64,000 nucleotides of DNA from Steinernema hermaphroditum (lineage: Eukaryota; Nematoda; Chromadorea; Rhabditida; Steinernematidae), in NCBI GenBank assembly GCA_030435675.1, contig CM059624.1, positions 4,798,769-4,862,768 of the forward strand. The letters are read 5' to 3'. Shown piece by piece: positions 19,329 to 30,974 of the stretch; within the stretch, counting starts at the first letter, position 1, and the number at the start of each line of letters is the position of its first letter. The notes under the pieces were generated by a model. It ran no database searches. It saw only the letters and a list, made by a program, of their open reading frames with translations, and had not been told where the DNA came from. The position numbers were made by a program, and so were the translations under genes.

Positions 19329-22300
19329 TCAGGCAGCAAGCGGAACCACACTCTGAGTCTTCTTCTCTTCGATCTGCGGAGTCGTCTTGCCACCCAACTT
19401 CAGAGTCTTCTTGACGAAGTTTACGATTCTGAAAGGGCTACGTGAAAGACGTGAAAATTCTTTCCACATCCTACCTATTCACCGTAATCAGAAGCACCGG
19501 CAAAATGAATATCGCATGAAGGAATCCCAGAAGGATGACGATGAGAACTGTTTTTGCGAATGTGTCGATCAGCTCACTGTTGTGACACATGAGAATCAGG
19601 GAGGCGATGGACGTGGTTAGGCATGCCTCCCCCGAGGGCCACCCGACGGAGAGGAGGGTGAGTCGCGTCCTCTCGGCGTATTCGAAATTCGAAAACTTCG
19701 CGAAGTGGTAGCTGATGTGCGCCGTATAATCGACGCTGAAGCCGACGGCCATCAGCAGGCCTGACAGGGCTACGGCGTCCAGGTTAATGCCTAAAATGTG
19801 GAAGAAGTGAATCATGGTTCGCTTCTTGGTATATCGCAAAATGGCTGCCTGACAAGAGTGTGAAATATAAAAGTCCTCTTTTTTCGCACATGTAATACAC
19901 AAAAGTGAAGCAGCGACTGTCCTAAGACAACTTTGGAAAAGCAGCCAGAAGTAACTACGTAGACATTTGTGATTTCAAGACTTGTTCCATTATGAAAATG
20001 ATAATTTTCTGAAAGTTCAACAACCAATCGATGGGTCTCTGTTGTCTGGAAATGGAACTGGAACGTGTCTACAAGACGAAACGTTGACCTTTGTCTCTTT
20101 GCAATTCACTTCGTCTGCAGGGACTTGCTCGTCTCGAGCTTAGTCTAGACAGATGGAGCGGTCGCAAAAGCGGTGCCTCAATAAACGCGCCATTTTTTAG
20201 CTCTCTATGCAATTTAAATAATCCTAAATTCACCCAAAATCCTTGTCTCCTCCCCTGTGCCCCAGACAAGCTGACACTGTCACTGTCATTATGACACGCC
20301 GGTTTTGATTGAACTTCCTAATATTGATAGAATTTCGGGTCTACTTTGTTCAAGAAGGTACCTGACAAGGGCATGATGGCGAAAACTCCGGCGTTGATGG
20401 AGAGAACGGTGATCAGAGCGGAGACCACAGATCCGATTTCTCCAATGAAGAAGACACAAATGATCGCCAGGCAGACGAGCGTACTGAGTACGGTAGCGAC
20501 GGCGATGGAGCCAACGGTGGTGAGCTGGTCGCAGAGGTAGTTGCGGCCGTTGTAGGCGGTGACGTTGAAGTCGGAGTACTCGGCGGTCAGAAAGCGCCAC
20601 TTGGCGAGTCGCTCGGCGCGTTCGCTCATGTTGGATGAGCCGCGGAAGGCCGTTGTGAACAGGAACTCCCGGATGCACTGCGGGTGGTCCCGTGCGCAAG
20701 CCGATGCGTCGATGTGGATAGCCGGTCGCCAGTGGGGGTGTTCTTCGAGGAAGCTGCTCATGAGCTTGTAGGTAAAGGGTTCTTCTTGGTGTCCCAAGAA
20801 GCCAGTGACCTAAATGGACCACTTACACCTTCACTTCTATGATCTTTCCTACGGCTTTGTCCACCATGTTGTAGCCAACGTAGCGCTTATAAGCTCTCAA
20901 GAAGAGAGCCGTCGATTGGTATCCGATGCTTGCGTCGTCGAGTTCCTCTAGTTCATGCACGAATTCCAGGAATCGGTTTCGTCTCTCGACATCTGAGAAG
21001 TTTCCGGGGTTTTGGACAATCAGGAAGACCTGAAAGCTCTTCTTGGTTTTGCAGCTGCCATCGATAGGGCTCACCTTGTCGGCCTCGTTCTCGAGGTACC
21101 TCTTCTCCATTTGCATAAAAGCAACGACTGGAGAGTCAGAAAGGAACACTTTATCTGCCTTCATTTCCACTTCCATTCTCGAGGAGCCCACGTAGATGAT
21201 CCATCCGTACACGACGAAGAAAACTACAGCAGCGATGGGCGCTTTTGCAGAGGCCAAGTTCCTCGATAAATATTTGACCTGAAGCCTCGTGTTTTAGTTT
21301 TTCTTTGTGGAGTACACCTACAAAGCGGTGATAGAAACTTTGCACTTTGTAGAGGACCTTCGGGCCTCTGCAGGCGAGGCGATTGGGAGCCACAGTGAGG
21401 AGGGCGCTAAAGAGGAAAACCTGAAAGAAAGGTACGGTGGTGAGATAGAGTCAAGAAGAATATGCACTGACCTGGTAGAAGAAAGCCACAGCGATGGCTA
21501 CGGTAGTGTAGATGGAAAACACTTGGATGGCTGGGGTGGAAGTGAAGGCACCCATTCCGAAAGAGAGAACGTTTGTGAGAGTGGTGAGGGTGATGGAAGG
21601 TCCCGCTTCGATGAGGGTCTCTCCCAGACGTCTAAGAATCCAGTCTCCGTAATCTTTGTCCACGGCCCCACTCACTCATGCGTTTCCAGCTTCGGATCGG
21701 TCGATCTCCACGCGGAGATGATCAGATAGAGGTCGTCGATGCCGACAGTGAGGACTAAGAAGATGGACACTGTGACGATAGGCTGGTAGGCGAGGCCAAA
21801 AGCGCCTATGAGGACTCCAAAGGAAGAGGTTATTCCGAAGATGGGAAGGATTATTCCAACGACGACGGCCACTGGGTGGTTCTCTTCGGGGCTAAAGTTT
21901 GAAGCCAGAGAGTAGAGCATAATGCACGGTTCACTTACTGAGACGTGGTCACAAGACTAAATACGGCGAACATGACCATGCAGGCGATGAGGAAGGGAGT
22001 GGCGCTTAAGCCGGTGCGTCTGACTTCGTTGGCGATCATGGCCTGGTTGATGAAGACGATCTGGAGGGGCGACGAAGCAGCGTTGACCTCCTGGACGGCC
22101 TCCCAGAGCCGTGCGTCCCAGCGCTCCATGAGGGCCTTGTGGGAGGCGTTCTGGAGGAACGTCTGGAAGCCCACCTCCACCAGCTTCACGCTGTTTATGA
22201 TCCCGCCGCGATCGTTGCGGGACTAGACGACGATCAGGGGCTGTCGGGCCGTGTACTCACCTTGGACTTGGTGGTGTCGACACCGAAGAACTTGTCGCCG

Positions 22301-22919
22301 ACGTAGACGAGCGTGTCGAGGAGTTTCATCGTCGGGTAGGTGAGGCGCACGTTCGGGTCGGGCTTCTTCGGGTCGATGAGCGCCGCCGTGGAGACGTTCC
22401 TCGTGAGGCTGGTGAAGATGAACGTTACCAGGTCGTTCGAGTCGCAGGCGTTCGTGCACAGGTTACGGTAGCTGAGGCCCTCCACGGTGACGTTGTGCTC
22501 GAGGTAGTGGATGAGATCTACGAGTGCCTCGGCCTCGGTCGTCCGAAGGAGAGTGCCTCCGTCTCGCGCTTCCACAAACACTTTACTCCCATAGGGTTCG
22601 CCATCCTGACTAAAACGCACCACTAACACCAAGTATCACTCCCATCCCTACCTTATGAACTCTGTAAAAACTCGCTTTTCTTTCCAAGAAGGACTATCCA
22701 GAGGCGTGAACTGCTCCTCTATATCATTGAGCTCTCCAAAATCGAGCAATCCAAGACTGCATATGACGGTGATTATGGCGAAGGCAAGGATCACAGTTCC
22801 CGGATAGGAGCCTATCTAAAACGTTCTCAGAAAGTGTCGCGAAAGCGGAAAAAACTGACCAGAAAACCGATTTTGAAGAAGACGCGGTCGGCGAACGACT
22901 TCTTCTGGGGCACATGCAT
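19329..22919 (-). CDS. patched-related (PTR) membrane protein B, 858 aa
   Basis: Twelve exons join in phase: 22860-22919, 22652-22815, 22261-22609, 21939-22222, 21676-21891, 21472-21631, 21322-21420, 21075-21278, 20853-21029, 20362-20809, 19475-19790 and 19329-19428. Architecture follows PTR A: N-terminal helix (YPGTVILAFAIITVI), Cys-containing loop, sterol-sensing-type block with VGIDDLY, second loop and terminal helices with GFSVDYTAH. Exon lengths equal those of A almost throughout (164, 349, 284, 216, 160, 99; 204+177 = 381; 448). Differences: an extra intron splits the 381-nt exon, one intron is 571 bp instead of 42, and a separate last exon adds a Lys-rich tail (KKTLKLGGKTTPQ). It is a tandem duplicate; which C. 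elegans ptr it matches cannot be told here. Confidence 0.9.
19791..20361 (-). other. expanded intron of PTR B (571 bp versus 42 bp in PTR A)
   Basis: The position and phase are the same as the 42-bp intron 15414-15455 of PTR A, and the flanking splice sites (GTACCT, ACATTTTAG) are conserved, so about 530 bp were inserted in B or lost from A. The extra DNA has no coding frame and no terminal repeats that I could recognise. Confidence 0.8.
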
Positions 22920-23146
22920 CGCCAGCGAGGATTGAAACAGTGTGGCGAGAACCGCAAGTTAATTGATTCCCGACAATCATCACCACGCGCGACCTTGAAA
23001 GGCGCTCTGGGATGTGGGTCAGTGGAGGGTTCTTATTTTCGCGTGTCGATGACGTAAAGATAACGACCTAATCTAGCGAATTGTTGTTCTAAATCGCTAA
23101 GGATGATAACTTTGTTATAGTTCATTGGTGAATTGGCGGCTTTTGT

Positions 23147-23218
23147 GGGGGTATAGCTCAGGGGTAGAGCGCTCGCTTAGCATGCGAGAGGGCTGGGGTT
23201 CGAATCCCCATACCTCCA
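23147..23218 (+). tRNA. tRNA-Ala (AGC)
   Basis: A 72-nt cloverleaf: acceptor strands GGGGGTA/TACCTCC (one G-T pair), D arm with AGCTCAGGGGTAGAGCG, anticodon loop CTTAGCATG with anticodon AGC, and T arm GGGGTTCGAATCCCC, discriminator A. A- and B-box promoter sequences are intact. A T-run follows within 20 bp, suitable for RNA polymerase III termination. Confidence 0.97.
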
Positions 23219-23385
23219 GCAATGTTTTGATGGAACATTTTGAATTTTTTTGGCCATTTTTTACCTGTGTTTGATTTCTGATGTCACCGCAAACAACCAG
23301 ATGATCCGATCAAACATCGAGGCTCTTGTTTCTCTCTTGGCTGTTTTCTCAAGCCCGCTGAATCAACAAACCTGACTTCTTCCTC

Positions 23386-23610
23386 TTAATTAGCCTCCTT
23401 TCCACACAGCGAAGATCGGATCAGTCGGCTTCGATTTCGCAAGGCTCTCGAGCTGAGATGACTCAGGCCCTTCAGAAGCGCGCCACTCGGATACTTTTTG
23501 TCCGAAACGGTGCTGGGTGTGGCTATGTGTTTGCCCAAACGCTTCTCGAGATCAAAGAATCGCGTGACTTCCTCTTCTGCTCCTGCGTGGATCAGCTGTC
23601 GGCGCGGCAT
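23386..23610 (-). CDS. possible small gene, 74 aa
   Basis: An ATG at 23610 opens a frame (MPRRQLIHAGAEEEVTRFFDLEKR ... in part) ending at a TAA at 23386. Composition is charged and moderately protein-like, and the frame immediately upstream is also open in another phase. No domain, signal or splice support is visible; the overlapping plus-strand frame is equally long. Tentative. Confidence 0.22.
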   Translation of the reverse strand: MPRRQLIHAGAEEEVTRFFDLEKRLGKHIATPSTVSDKKYPSGALLKGLSHLSSRALRNRSRLIRSSLCGKEAN

Positions 23611-25407
23611 CCCTCGCCGCGTGCCGTCGAGAACAGCACTCGAGCCGTGGCGTTCGTGACGTCAATGCCGATGGAAGGAAGGCGGTCTTCGGTCCGGCGC
23701 TGGAGAGGATCTCTGTCCCGCAGCTTCGAGAACGTTCCATATGACCGGGACGTTTCGGTTTTAATGTTTACGACTTTTTGATGGGTGCTTAGTCTTCAGG
23801 AAGACTATGAGTTGAAAAATTAAATGCCGATCATTAAAGAAGGAGAAGATGGGAAAGGAGAGGTTTTCTGGGGTCTCCTGAACTCTGATATGGGTGCTCA
23901 TGCATGTATAAAAAGGCATTCACAATTGAATTGAAAGAGTTGAGAGTAAAGTCTATCAGGAACCAATACGTCTGACAAGACCAAGGTTAGAATGAACAGT
24001 TACGTTCATCGAAGCCTAAAAGCATAGTCCCATAACAGAATACACAAGATATGGATCTTAAGTTCGTATTTCGGATTACATTTCTTCCCAATGTTTTTAA
24101 CACCACAATGCCTGATTTTAGTCTCCCAATAAGTGAAATTGCATTGAATATACATAGAGGCTCAGGATAGTCACCAATTTGGAATACATATGGGATGGAA
24201 ACAAAGGTTTGAGTAGATGAAGCAAACCATACCATTCTTATTGAATGATTTAACTAGCATGTGGCACACACCGCTTCCATCAATTTGGTCTCTATTAAAG
24301 ATCTCAGCGTATATTCTGTTGGTGTTGTTTCTTGTTCAATGAAGTTTGATTCCCAGATCATGTCAAACATCGACCACATCAACCCGCATAGACGCTGTTC
24401 TTCTTGTCTTGTTCGCTTGGAAAAATCCCTTTGCTTTTCTTTTGCCGCTTTTCAGGCTTTCTAGCATCTTCCTTGGTTTATGGGCACTGTTCATGGCATT
24501 TATCAGTGTTTGATGACCTTTAAATGATGACACACCAAAGGGTGTCCATTATATGAATTCTGAAACAGAGCACCTCGAACATCCGTCGATTAAGCTGGGA
24601 GAACCACGTTGATGGGTACATGAGCAATTTTATGAGACTGGGGTTATGATTACCGTCATCATTGTTATTGCAGGGATCGTCATTAATCATCAATATCTAG
24701 GTTTCCTCCACTATCAACCGAACCTCATGCATGAGTCTATCCAGCGATCCTTTGCATCTGACTTGCAAGGACCCTCAAATCCCCAAAAACCTTCAACCTG
24801 CCTCCCCACCCACATTACCACACCTGCCGACCAGATAATCAACGGCGCATAAAATCTCCTTCGGCGGCCATCTGTTTCAGTCTCCCCTTTGACCAGCAAG
24901 TAGCCAGGGGGAAGTCGTAACTCGCCCCGCTCAGTGACGCACTTTACAGCGTCGAGGAAAAATGAGCCTGGCGCCGCCGGGAGAGGAGTCGAGAGGCGTT
25001 TGTTTGTCGACTTTGTTGGTCCCGGCGTCGGGCGCGGAGAGGTTGAGCCGACCCGTCGCCGCCCGGACCCTCTCCATTGTTTCTCCGCTCTCCCAGGGGG
25101 CCAGGTGGCGCCCGGGATCGGCTTTCTGCGATCCTCTGAAATATGAATACTTCGCGCTGGAGGAGGTCTACTCGAGAGGGAAACTATTTTTAGATGGAGG
25201 GAGAGCACAAATAGATGTTCTGTATTTTGACTGAAAGTGCGCTACCGTAGTTGGGCCCTCCTTCGAGAATTCGATTCTCACGATTTTCAGGTTCTTGACG
25301 CAGCTGCGACCCCGAATCTCTCTTCCTTCGTTTCCTGGTCCCTCTCCCCGTTCATTTCAACTGCTTCGTCTTGCGTCTTGGTCACACGTTAAGTTCGTAA
25401 GCCCACC

Positions 25408-26606
25408 ATGTCCGAGCTCATCCGCTGCCTGGACGGTCGTCGCGTTCTCGACAGGGACGCCTTCCACGACGAGTTCTCCACTGAGGATTACCTGAAGGAC
25501 TTCTACATGCGCGTCGAGGACCAGGCAATGCAGTTCGTGCTCAACTTCTTGCCCAACCTGGTCGCCCGCATCGGGAAAGTCGATCGCGTGCTCGATTTCG
25601 GCGCTGGACCGACCATCCACGTCGCCGTTTCCTTCAGGAACAGCGCTAAAGAGGTGAGCCCTGTCTACGAGACATACCAGCTGTCTGGTCGATGACTTGC
25701 CGAGCGTCTGTGGTGTAATGGTCAGCATGGTTGCCTTCCAAGCAATCGACAGGGGTTCGATTCCCCTCAGACGCAAAACCTTTTTCTTTTCTTCTCATTT
25801 AATTTACTCCATTTTTGCAGATTTATCTAGCGGACTATCTGCCCCAAAACCGCAATGAACTCCTCAAGTGGCACAACAAGTCGAGCGTGTTCGAGTGGGA
25901 TACGACGCTCCGGATTCTGGCCAAATGCGAGGGTCAAATCTACAGCGAACTCTCGGTGATGGAACAGGCCGCTCGCGACAAGGTACACCCTCAGAAGTGC
26001 ACGCATAAATCCGGGGTTAAAGAGGTTATTCACAAAAACAAACCTGTTTTCGCGTCCGCTGAAATCTGATGTCCCGGGCGGGGGACAGGTGGCGTCGCGA
26101 ACGCTTTTTGCGGGCACTCCTAACGCCTCGGTTGTAAGACAATTAGTTAGAGAAAAGTCGAAAAAGAGAGCCAGTATATATCACTTTTTCAGGTCAAAGG
26201 CATCTTCCACTGCGACTGTTTCAAGGATCCCTCTGTCGACGCTCCGTCGAATCTGCTCGGGACCTTCAATGTAGGACTCTCCCCCGAATAGCGACCCTAA
26301 ATCGTTGTCTAGGTGATCGTGACGATCTTCTGCGTGGAGTACTGCTGCAAGACGCAAGCGGAGTACAAGCAGTGCATCGCCAACATCGCCAAGCAGATCG
26401 CGCCGGGAGGCCATTTCATCATGGGCGGAATCCTGGAAGAGACGTGGTGTTCCTTCGGCGGACGTCTCTTCACTTGTCTCTACATCACCCAGGAGTTCAT
26501 GTTCGAGTGCCTCCGCGAGGCCGGCCTCGACATCGACGACCCCAAAGCGTCTATCTTCTACGAGGTTAACGGAATGTTCCTCGTCTGCGCTAAGAAGAAG
26601 AACTGA
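25408..26606 (+). CDS. NNMT/PNMT/TEMT-family SAM methyltransferase, 259 aa
   Basis: Exons 25408-25653, 25821-25982, 26193-26270 and 26313-26606 join in phase 0 throughout. The length matches nicotinamide/phenylethanolamine N-methyltransferases (about 260-280 aa). Visible features: an N-terminal YLKDFY helix, the SAM-binding glycine motif LDFGAGPTIHV, ADYLPQNR at the acidic end of the second strand, a mid-region KGIFHCDCF-type strand, and a C-terminal block with IAPGGHFIMGGILEETW, typical of the post-substrate loop. Nematodes carry several such genes, used in nicotinamide methylation and methyl balance; the substrate here is not decidable. The first intron carries a tRNA gene. AATAAA at 26696-26701 fits the 3' end. 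Confidence 0.9.
25704..25775 (+). tRNA. tRNA-Gly (TCC), nested in an intron
   Basis: A 72-nt cloverleaf: acceptor GCGTCTG/CAGACGC fully paired, D arm with GGTGTAATGGTCAGC, anticodon loop TTCCAA with anticodon TCC, T arm GGGGTTCGATTCCCC, discriminator A. It lies wholly within the first intron (25654-25820) of the methyltransferase gene, on the same strand. A CTTTTTCTTTTC tract follows as terminator. Confidence 0.97.
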
Positions 26607-26695
26607 TCCGTTCTTAAGTTATTCGTAGTTTGATGCGGATGCTCCTGCGCCGCCATAGATTGTACAAAGAGTAAAAATTCTGCTTTTGTCTGCCG

Positions 26696-26701
26696 AATAA
26701 A
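26696..26701 (+). other. poly(A) signal of the methyltransferase gene
   Basis: AATAAA 90 bp past the stop codon, on the coding strand. Confidence 0.5.
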
Positions 26702-28297
26702 ACGTGCGTTCCAAAGAGCTGCACCATCTGCGTCTTTCACTGGATTCAGCTCTTCACATCTTCGTGCCAAGTGATAACGACTGTCTCACTGCGCTACTTT
26801 GGCGTTCATATGAGAAGATAGATACCGTGATTTCAGATGATCAATAGATAAAAATTCACTGCTCAAAGGACTCAACTGCAGTTTGGATTCTTAAGATTCT
26901 GTACTATTAAATGTCACAGTATTTCGCATCTGAAAAAGTCTAATTTTCTCCGACTTCAGAAGGGGAAAATTTTTCACAAATGATCAACTAGAAACTTCAC
27001 AAATGAAACATCTAGACAGTCTCGGGACCGACGGTAGACAGGTGATTCCAAATACATAGTTCGCTCGCAGTGAATTTTCATCGACTATCTGAGATCACAG
27101 TTCATACTGTCTATCTTCCCTATTCAACGGCATGACACCTGTCTACAGCCTGTCTAGGTCCGTCGTCATTTGTCTATTTCCCTCTTGATCAAGTGTGGTC
27201 TAGTAAATGACACTCTTCCTTAACCACGTCACAACATAAAAGTCGGAGTGACATTGATGATATGATCGGCTCTTTGTCTATGATTCACTATTGTTCTATG
27301 ATAGAGTTTTAGGCTCACTTACATATTTTTTTCGATATTGAAACTCACTACACCAGAGCACACAATCGACTCAAAGTGATCAAGCGCTTCAACGACCCAA
27401 ATGCTTTAAACTCTGCCATTTAACTTCCACAAGAGCATCGTTTTTCTTCTCGTAACACTTTGCACACCACGCGTGACCCGAGGCAACTTCCGCATCTTCT
27501 GCAAACGCGGCGTCAGTTGTCTGTCGACGTCAAAGACTCTCACGCTTGTCGCACATCGCTGCTTACTATGTGATCTCTCAGCCATATGGTCTTGACGTTG
27601 ATCCGATTACGCATGTTGTCTGAAGAAAAGAGGTATAACGGGCGGAAAAACAAAGGTGACGCTTGAAAACGGATAGACTGATAGGCTTAGGCTTGCCCAA
27701 CTGTCAGATCGCTTTTCTTTCTGACCGGCAACACATGTGTCCCGGACGGCAAACATCGAAAAGCCATGTGGATTCAGCGGGTCCAAGATGTTGGCGATGT
27801 CTGCAGCAGATGGTCGAGTTCATTAGCAAAGCGAAAAATAAAAAACAAACCACTGGTGGGGGGAATTCAGGAAAAAGATCGATTTAGATATTAGTCGCAG
27901 TGGATGTGAAATCCATCGATATCAAAGCAACAGCTATCCACTGCCAAAAGTTGTCCAACAGTAAGCACGACCGACCCGCAGGTGGTTCGCACACAAAAGA
28001 GCCCGGATGACGGTCTCGTCGACGACTGATTGTGACGACAAATATTCCATCAAATCATACTTCGCAGATCCACCCAGCTGAGCACACAAGCACCACACTA
28101 GCCGAATTTATTTAAACTTCTCATTTTCTTTTACACATACACAGATCGAACACTCAAAGTTGACACGTCTCAGCAAAACCGACACGTCCTTCTGCAGAAG
28201 CGCTGCACGTAGGCGTTCATCCCGCAGAGCGAGGCGCGCGCCCACCCGAAGCAGTTTGTCGGCGACTCCATGTCAAAGCATTCTGAAAGAAGCTCTT
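26702..28297. other. intergenic, no gene supported; imperfect inverted repeat near 27025-27165
   Basis: About 1.6 kb with no convincing coding frame. An imperfect inverted repeat (arms around 27025-27044 and 27136-27165) and clustered TGTCTA/TAGACA words are the only structure noticed. Confidence 0.5.
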
Positions 28298-30974
28298 TTA
28301 GAGAAGGACAGCTCTGTCCACGGGATTACGGTTGACTTCAGGTCGGACGACCATGCGGTTAGCCTGGAAGGGCGTTCTCGCCTGCTGGAAGGGGTTGGAC
28401 TGCGGGAAGAATTGTTGCTGTTGGGCGCTGAATGGAATATAATGAGGTTCTGCTATGCGGATTGGGAACGTACGCGATGACCTCGGGATGGAACATGGGC
28501 TGAGGAGTGGTGGGAAGTCGGGCTGAAATCGAGGGATTGTGACTTGGGAGATAAGGGTGGATAGTGGGAGACGTGTTAATTTGAGTGGAAACATACGCTT
28601 GTTGGAGATCATGTGAGGCATAGGGATGATCCGCGTGAGCTTCTGCTTCTGGACCGACGGCGGAGAGGGAGACGTTGGAGGAGGCGTCGGCTGGTTGGCA
28701 ACGTCGTGGTCCACAACGTGGAGTCTAGGTTGTGCCACAGGCTGTGCCACTGGCTGGACTACTGGTTGCACGGGTGCGGTCACAGGAACGGGTCTCGTTA
28801 CGACGGGCGGGGGAACGGGAGTGGGGGTGGTCGGGACGGGCTTGGGACCGAACTGAGGATCTTGGGCGTTTCCGTCGTCGGCGTTGTCGGGAGCGAAGCC
28901 CTCGATGGAACGCTGGGTCTTGGCCACCTGCAGGTTGAACTGGCGCCACGTATCCATCTTGAACTGCTTGACAGCAGGAGGGGGAGTCACTCTGGCGGCG
29001 ACGAATCCGGTCATCTGGCGCTGGACTCGGCAGGGTGGGAGCGGCTCGGAGACTACGGAGCGCACCCAGAAGATCTTCTGCGCTTTGACTACGGTAGCGC
29101 TGGAAAGGGGAATGTTCAATATGAGCCAGGAATGGACAGTAAATCAAAAGAGAATCCGTCAAAAAGGAATCGGAACCAATGAAATCATCAAGGAAGTTTC
29201 CTTTGTAGACAGTCTCCGAATTATTTCTGCCCACCTCGTTCACTGTCTGAGAACGACCCTTTTGACCACGATAGACGTCTACAATGCAGAAATCGACCAG
29301 TACCTTCACAATCTACAAAGAAAGTGAGTTGCACTGGTCTAGCGTCTCTTGTCTGAACTTGCCACGGAACGTCTGTCTACCTCGCTTATGTTTGTCAGCA
29401 TACCGTCGACAGTATTAAGACCTGTCCAATGTCTGACGCCTGAGACCAAACATGCCAGTTGCAGCACAACCAACGTTCTCGGCTTTGCGTCCACTCGAGC
29501 GCACAGACTATCATTTAAAGTTCCGGTTCCTTAGCATGCTAGTGCCACTATTCTACTTCCTTGTTCTAACCCAAACCCCCAGTGCTGCATGCATGAACAC
29601 CGATTCTCGTATCTTCGACCGGTGACAGACGTTACAGCCCGAACCGGTTTCCCCAAATTTCGCTGCGTGACCTTCGGCCGTCGGGTGACTTTCACTTACA
29701 CAAATTGGACGAACACCGAGTCGTCGTCGTCGTTCTTCCACCAGAGACGAATCTTCTTCTTGTTCTCCTGGTGCGAGTGTGTTACCGAGTCCTTCAGGCG
29801 GAAGCACTGCTGCTGCCACGAGCCGTTGTCGTCAAGGCGCAGGAACTGTCCGATTCTGGAAACGGGATCATCACTAAGACGAACCTTCTTTATTTAGTCG
29901 AGGTCGAAACGACCCAGAGATCAGAGAGTCCAAAAAAGGGGACCGCCGACTGTTTTCGATGTGCAAGAATGAAGACAAAACGGAGAAAAAGAAGTTTTTT
30001 GACTCTTATAAATAAGATCGCTGGTGGCGCAATGATCGCTCCGGTTTCCAGAAGGCCTGGAACATCAGAGAGCCGCAGTTCCAATTCCAGGTCGAGAAGA
30101 CCGTCACTCTTGGAATCAGCTCTTTGCCTCTCCAGTTTGCAAATTGAATTTTTCTTGAACGGTCCTCTCCACATGCTCACTTCCAAAAATTTGTTAAAAA
30201 TGTCGGTTGACTACAAAAGAGAGACGAGGACAAATATATGTATATGACACTATGACAACAATTACCCTAGTTTAACGAGAAGAACAAGGAGTCATGAACA
30301 TGAAGTTGGTAGGAAGATGGCTCCCTGAAGAGGAGGGGGCTATATGACATTCAGCAAGAATAGACCTTGTTTTATGGACCTTATTTTTGTCATTTTCTAG
30401 TAAATCTTAAGTGAGAAAAAACTAATAAACTCTTAGGTCTCGCTGTGATTAAGAAAATGCTTAAGGTAGGTCTAATTTGAGTTGAGTTTATTCCGCTGAC
30501 ATTACGTTTCTTTGTATCTATCGCCCTACAGGACCAATTTTGATGTATCTGGACACTGAAATACTGCAGCCCTCAAAGTGTTTTAAACGATCTTTTAGAT
30601 CTATAGTTTGCTTCTATTTTTAGAGCGATACCTCCATAAACACCTACCTTCTTCCAGCTCGAGTTCCCTGGAAGACGATAGGCTGGATGACGAATCCCTT
30701 GAACTTGTCTCTGGTGGTGTTTCCTCTCAGCACAACTAAACACCCCAGATTCAAATTACCAGATGCTCGACTCACTTCCGATGGGCTGGCTCTTCCAGTA
30801 GCACTTCTGCTCGAGTTCGATGGTGTAGGGCGGCTCGGTGAGCTGCAGTCCGCCCTGGTGCTCGACGGCCTCCAGAGGGTTCATGCTCTCGTAGGCGGCG
30901 TGGACGCAGGGGGCGCCGTCGGGCCATGCCGCGGCGACTCCGACGAGGGTGACGAGGAGAAGAAGCAGTCGCAT
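28298..30974 (-). CDS. secreted Reeler-domain protein with Pro-rich tail, 370 aa
   Basis: Exons 30776-30974, 30648-30723, 29700-29855, 28597-29099, 28474-28522 and 28298-28427 join in phase. A signal peptide (MRLLLLLVTLVGVAAA) is followed by a Reeler domain of about 130 residues: WPDGAPC near the start, then QLTEPPYTIEL, DKFKGFVIQPIVF, IGQFLRL, CFRLKDSVTHS, KIRLWWKN, FVQFVATVV and IFWVRS, all hallmarks in order. Reeler domains occur in reelin, ferric-reductase-like proteins and immune proteins of invertebrates. The remaining 200 residues are low complexity, rich in Pro, Val and Gln (PVPTTPTPVPPP, QPVAQP repeats, QQQQFF). Introns 2 and 3 are unusually long for this locus (792 and 600 bp). It has no DOMON or cytochrome b561 domain, so it is secreted, not a membrane reductase. 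Confidence 0.85.

Noticed and set aside
24714..25208. 164-codon minus-strand frame upstream of the methyltransferase gene
   Set aside because: Arg/Pro-rich composition typical of GC-rich promoter DNA, no domain or splice support, and equally open frames on the other strand.
29220..29320. Minus-strand stretch reading VKVLVDFCIVDVYRG
   Set aside because: It looked like an extra exon, but the Reeler domain reads continuously from 29700 to 29099 without it, so it is intronic.
29705..30247. Plus-strand frame of 180 codons
   Set aside because: Lies antisense to the Reeler-domain exon 29700-29855 and its introns; no independent support.
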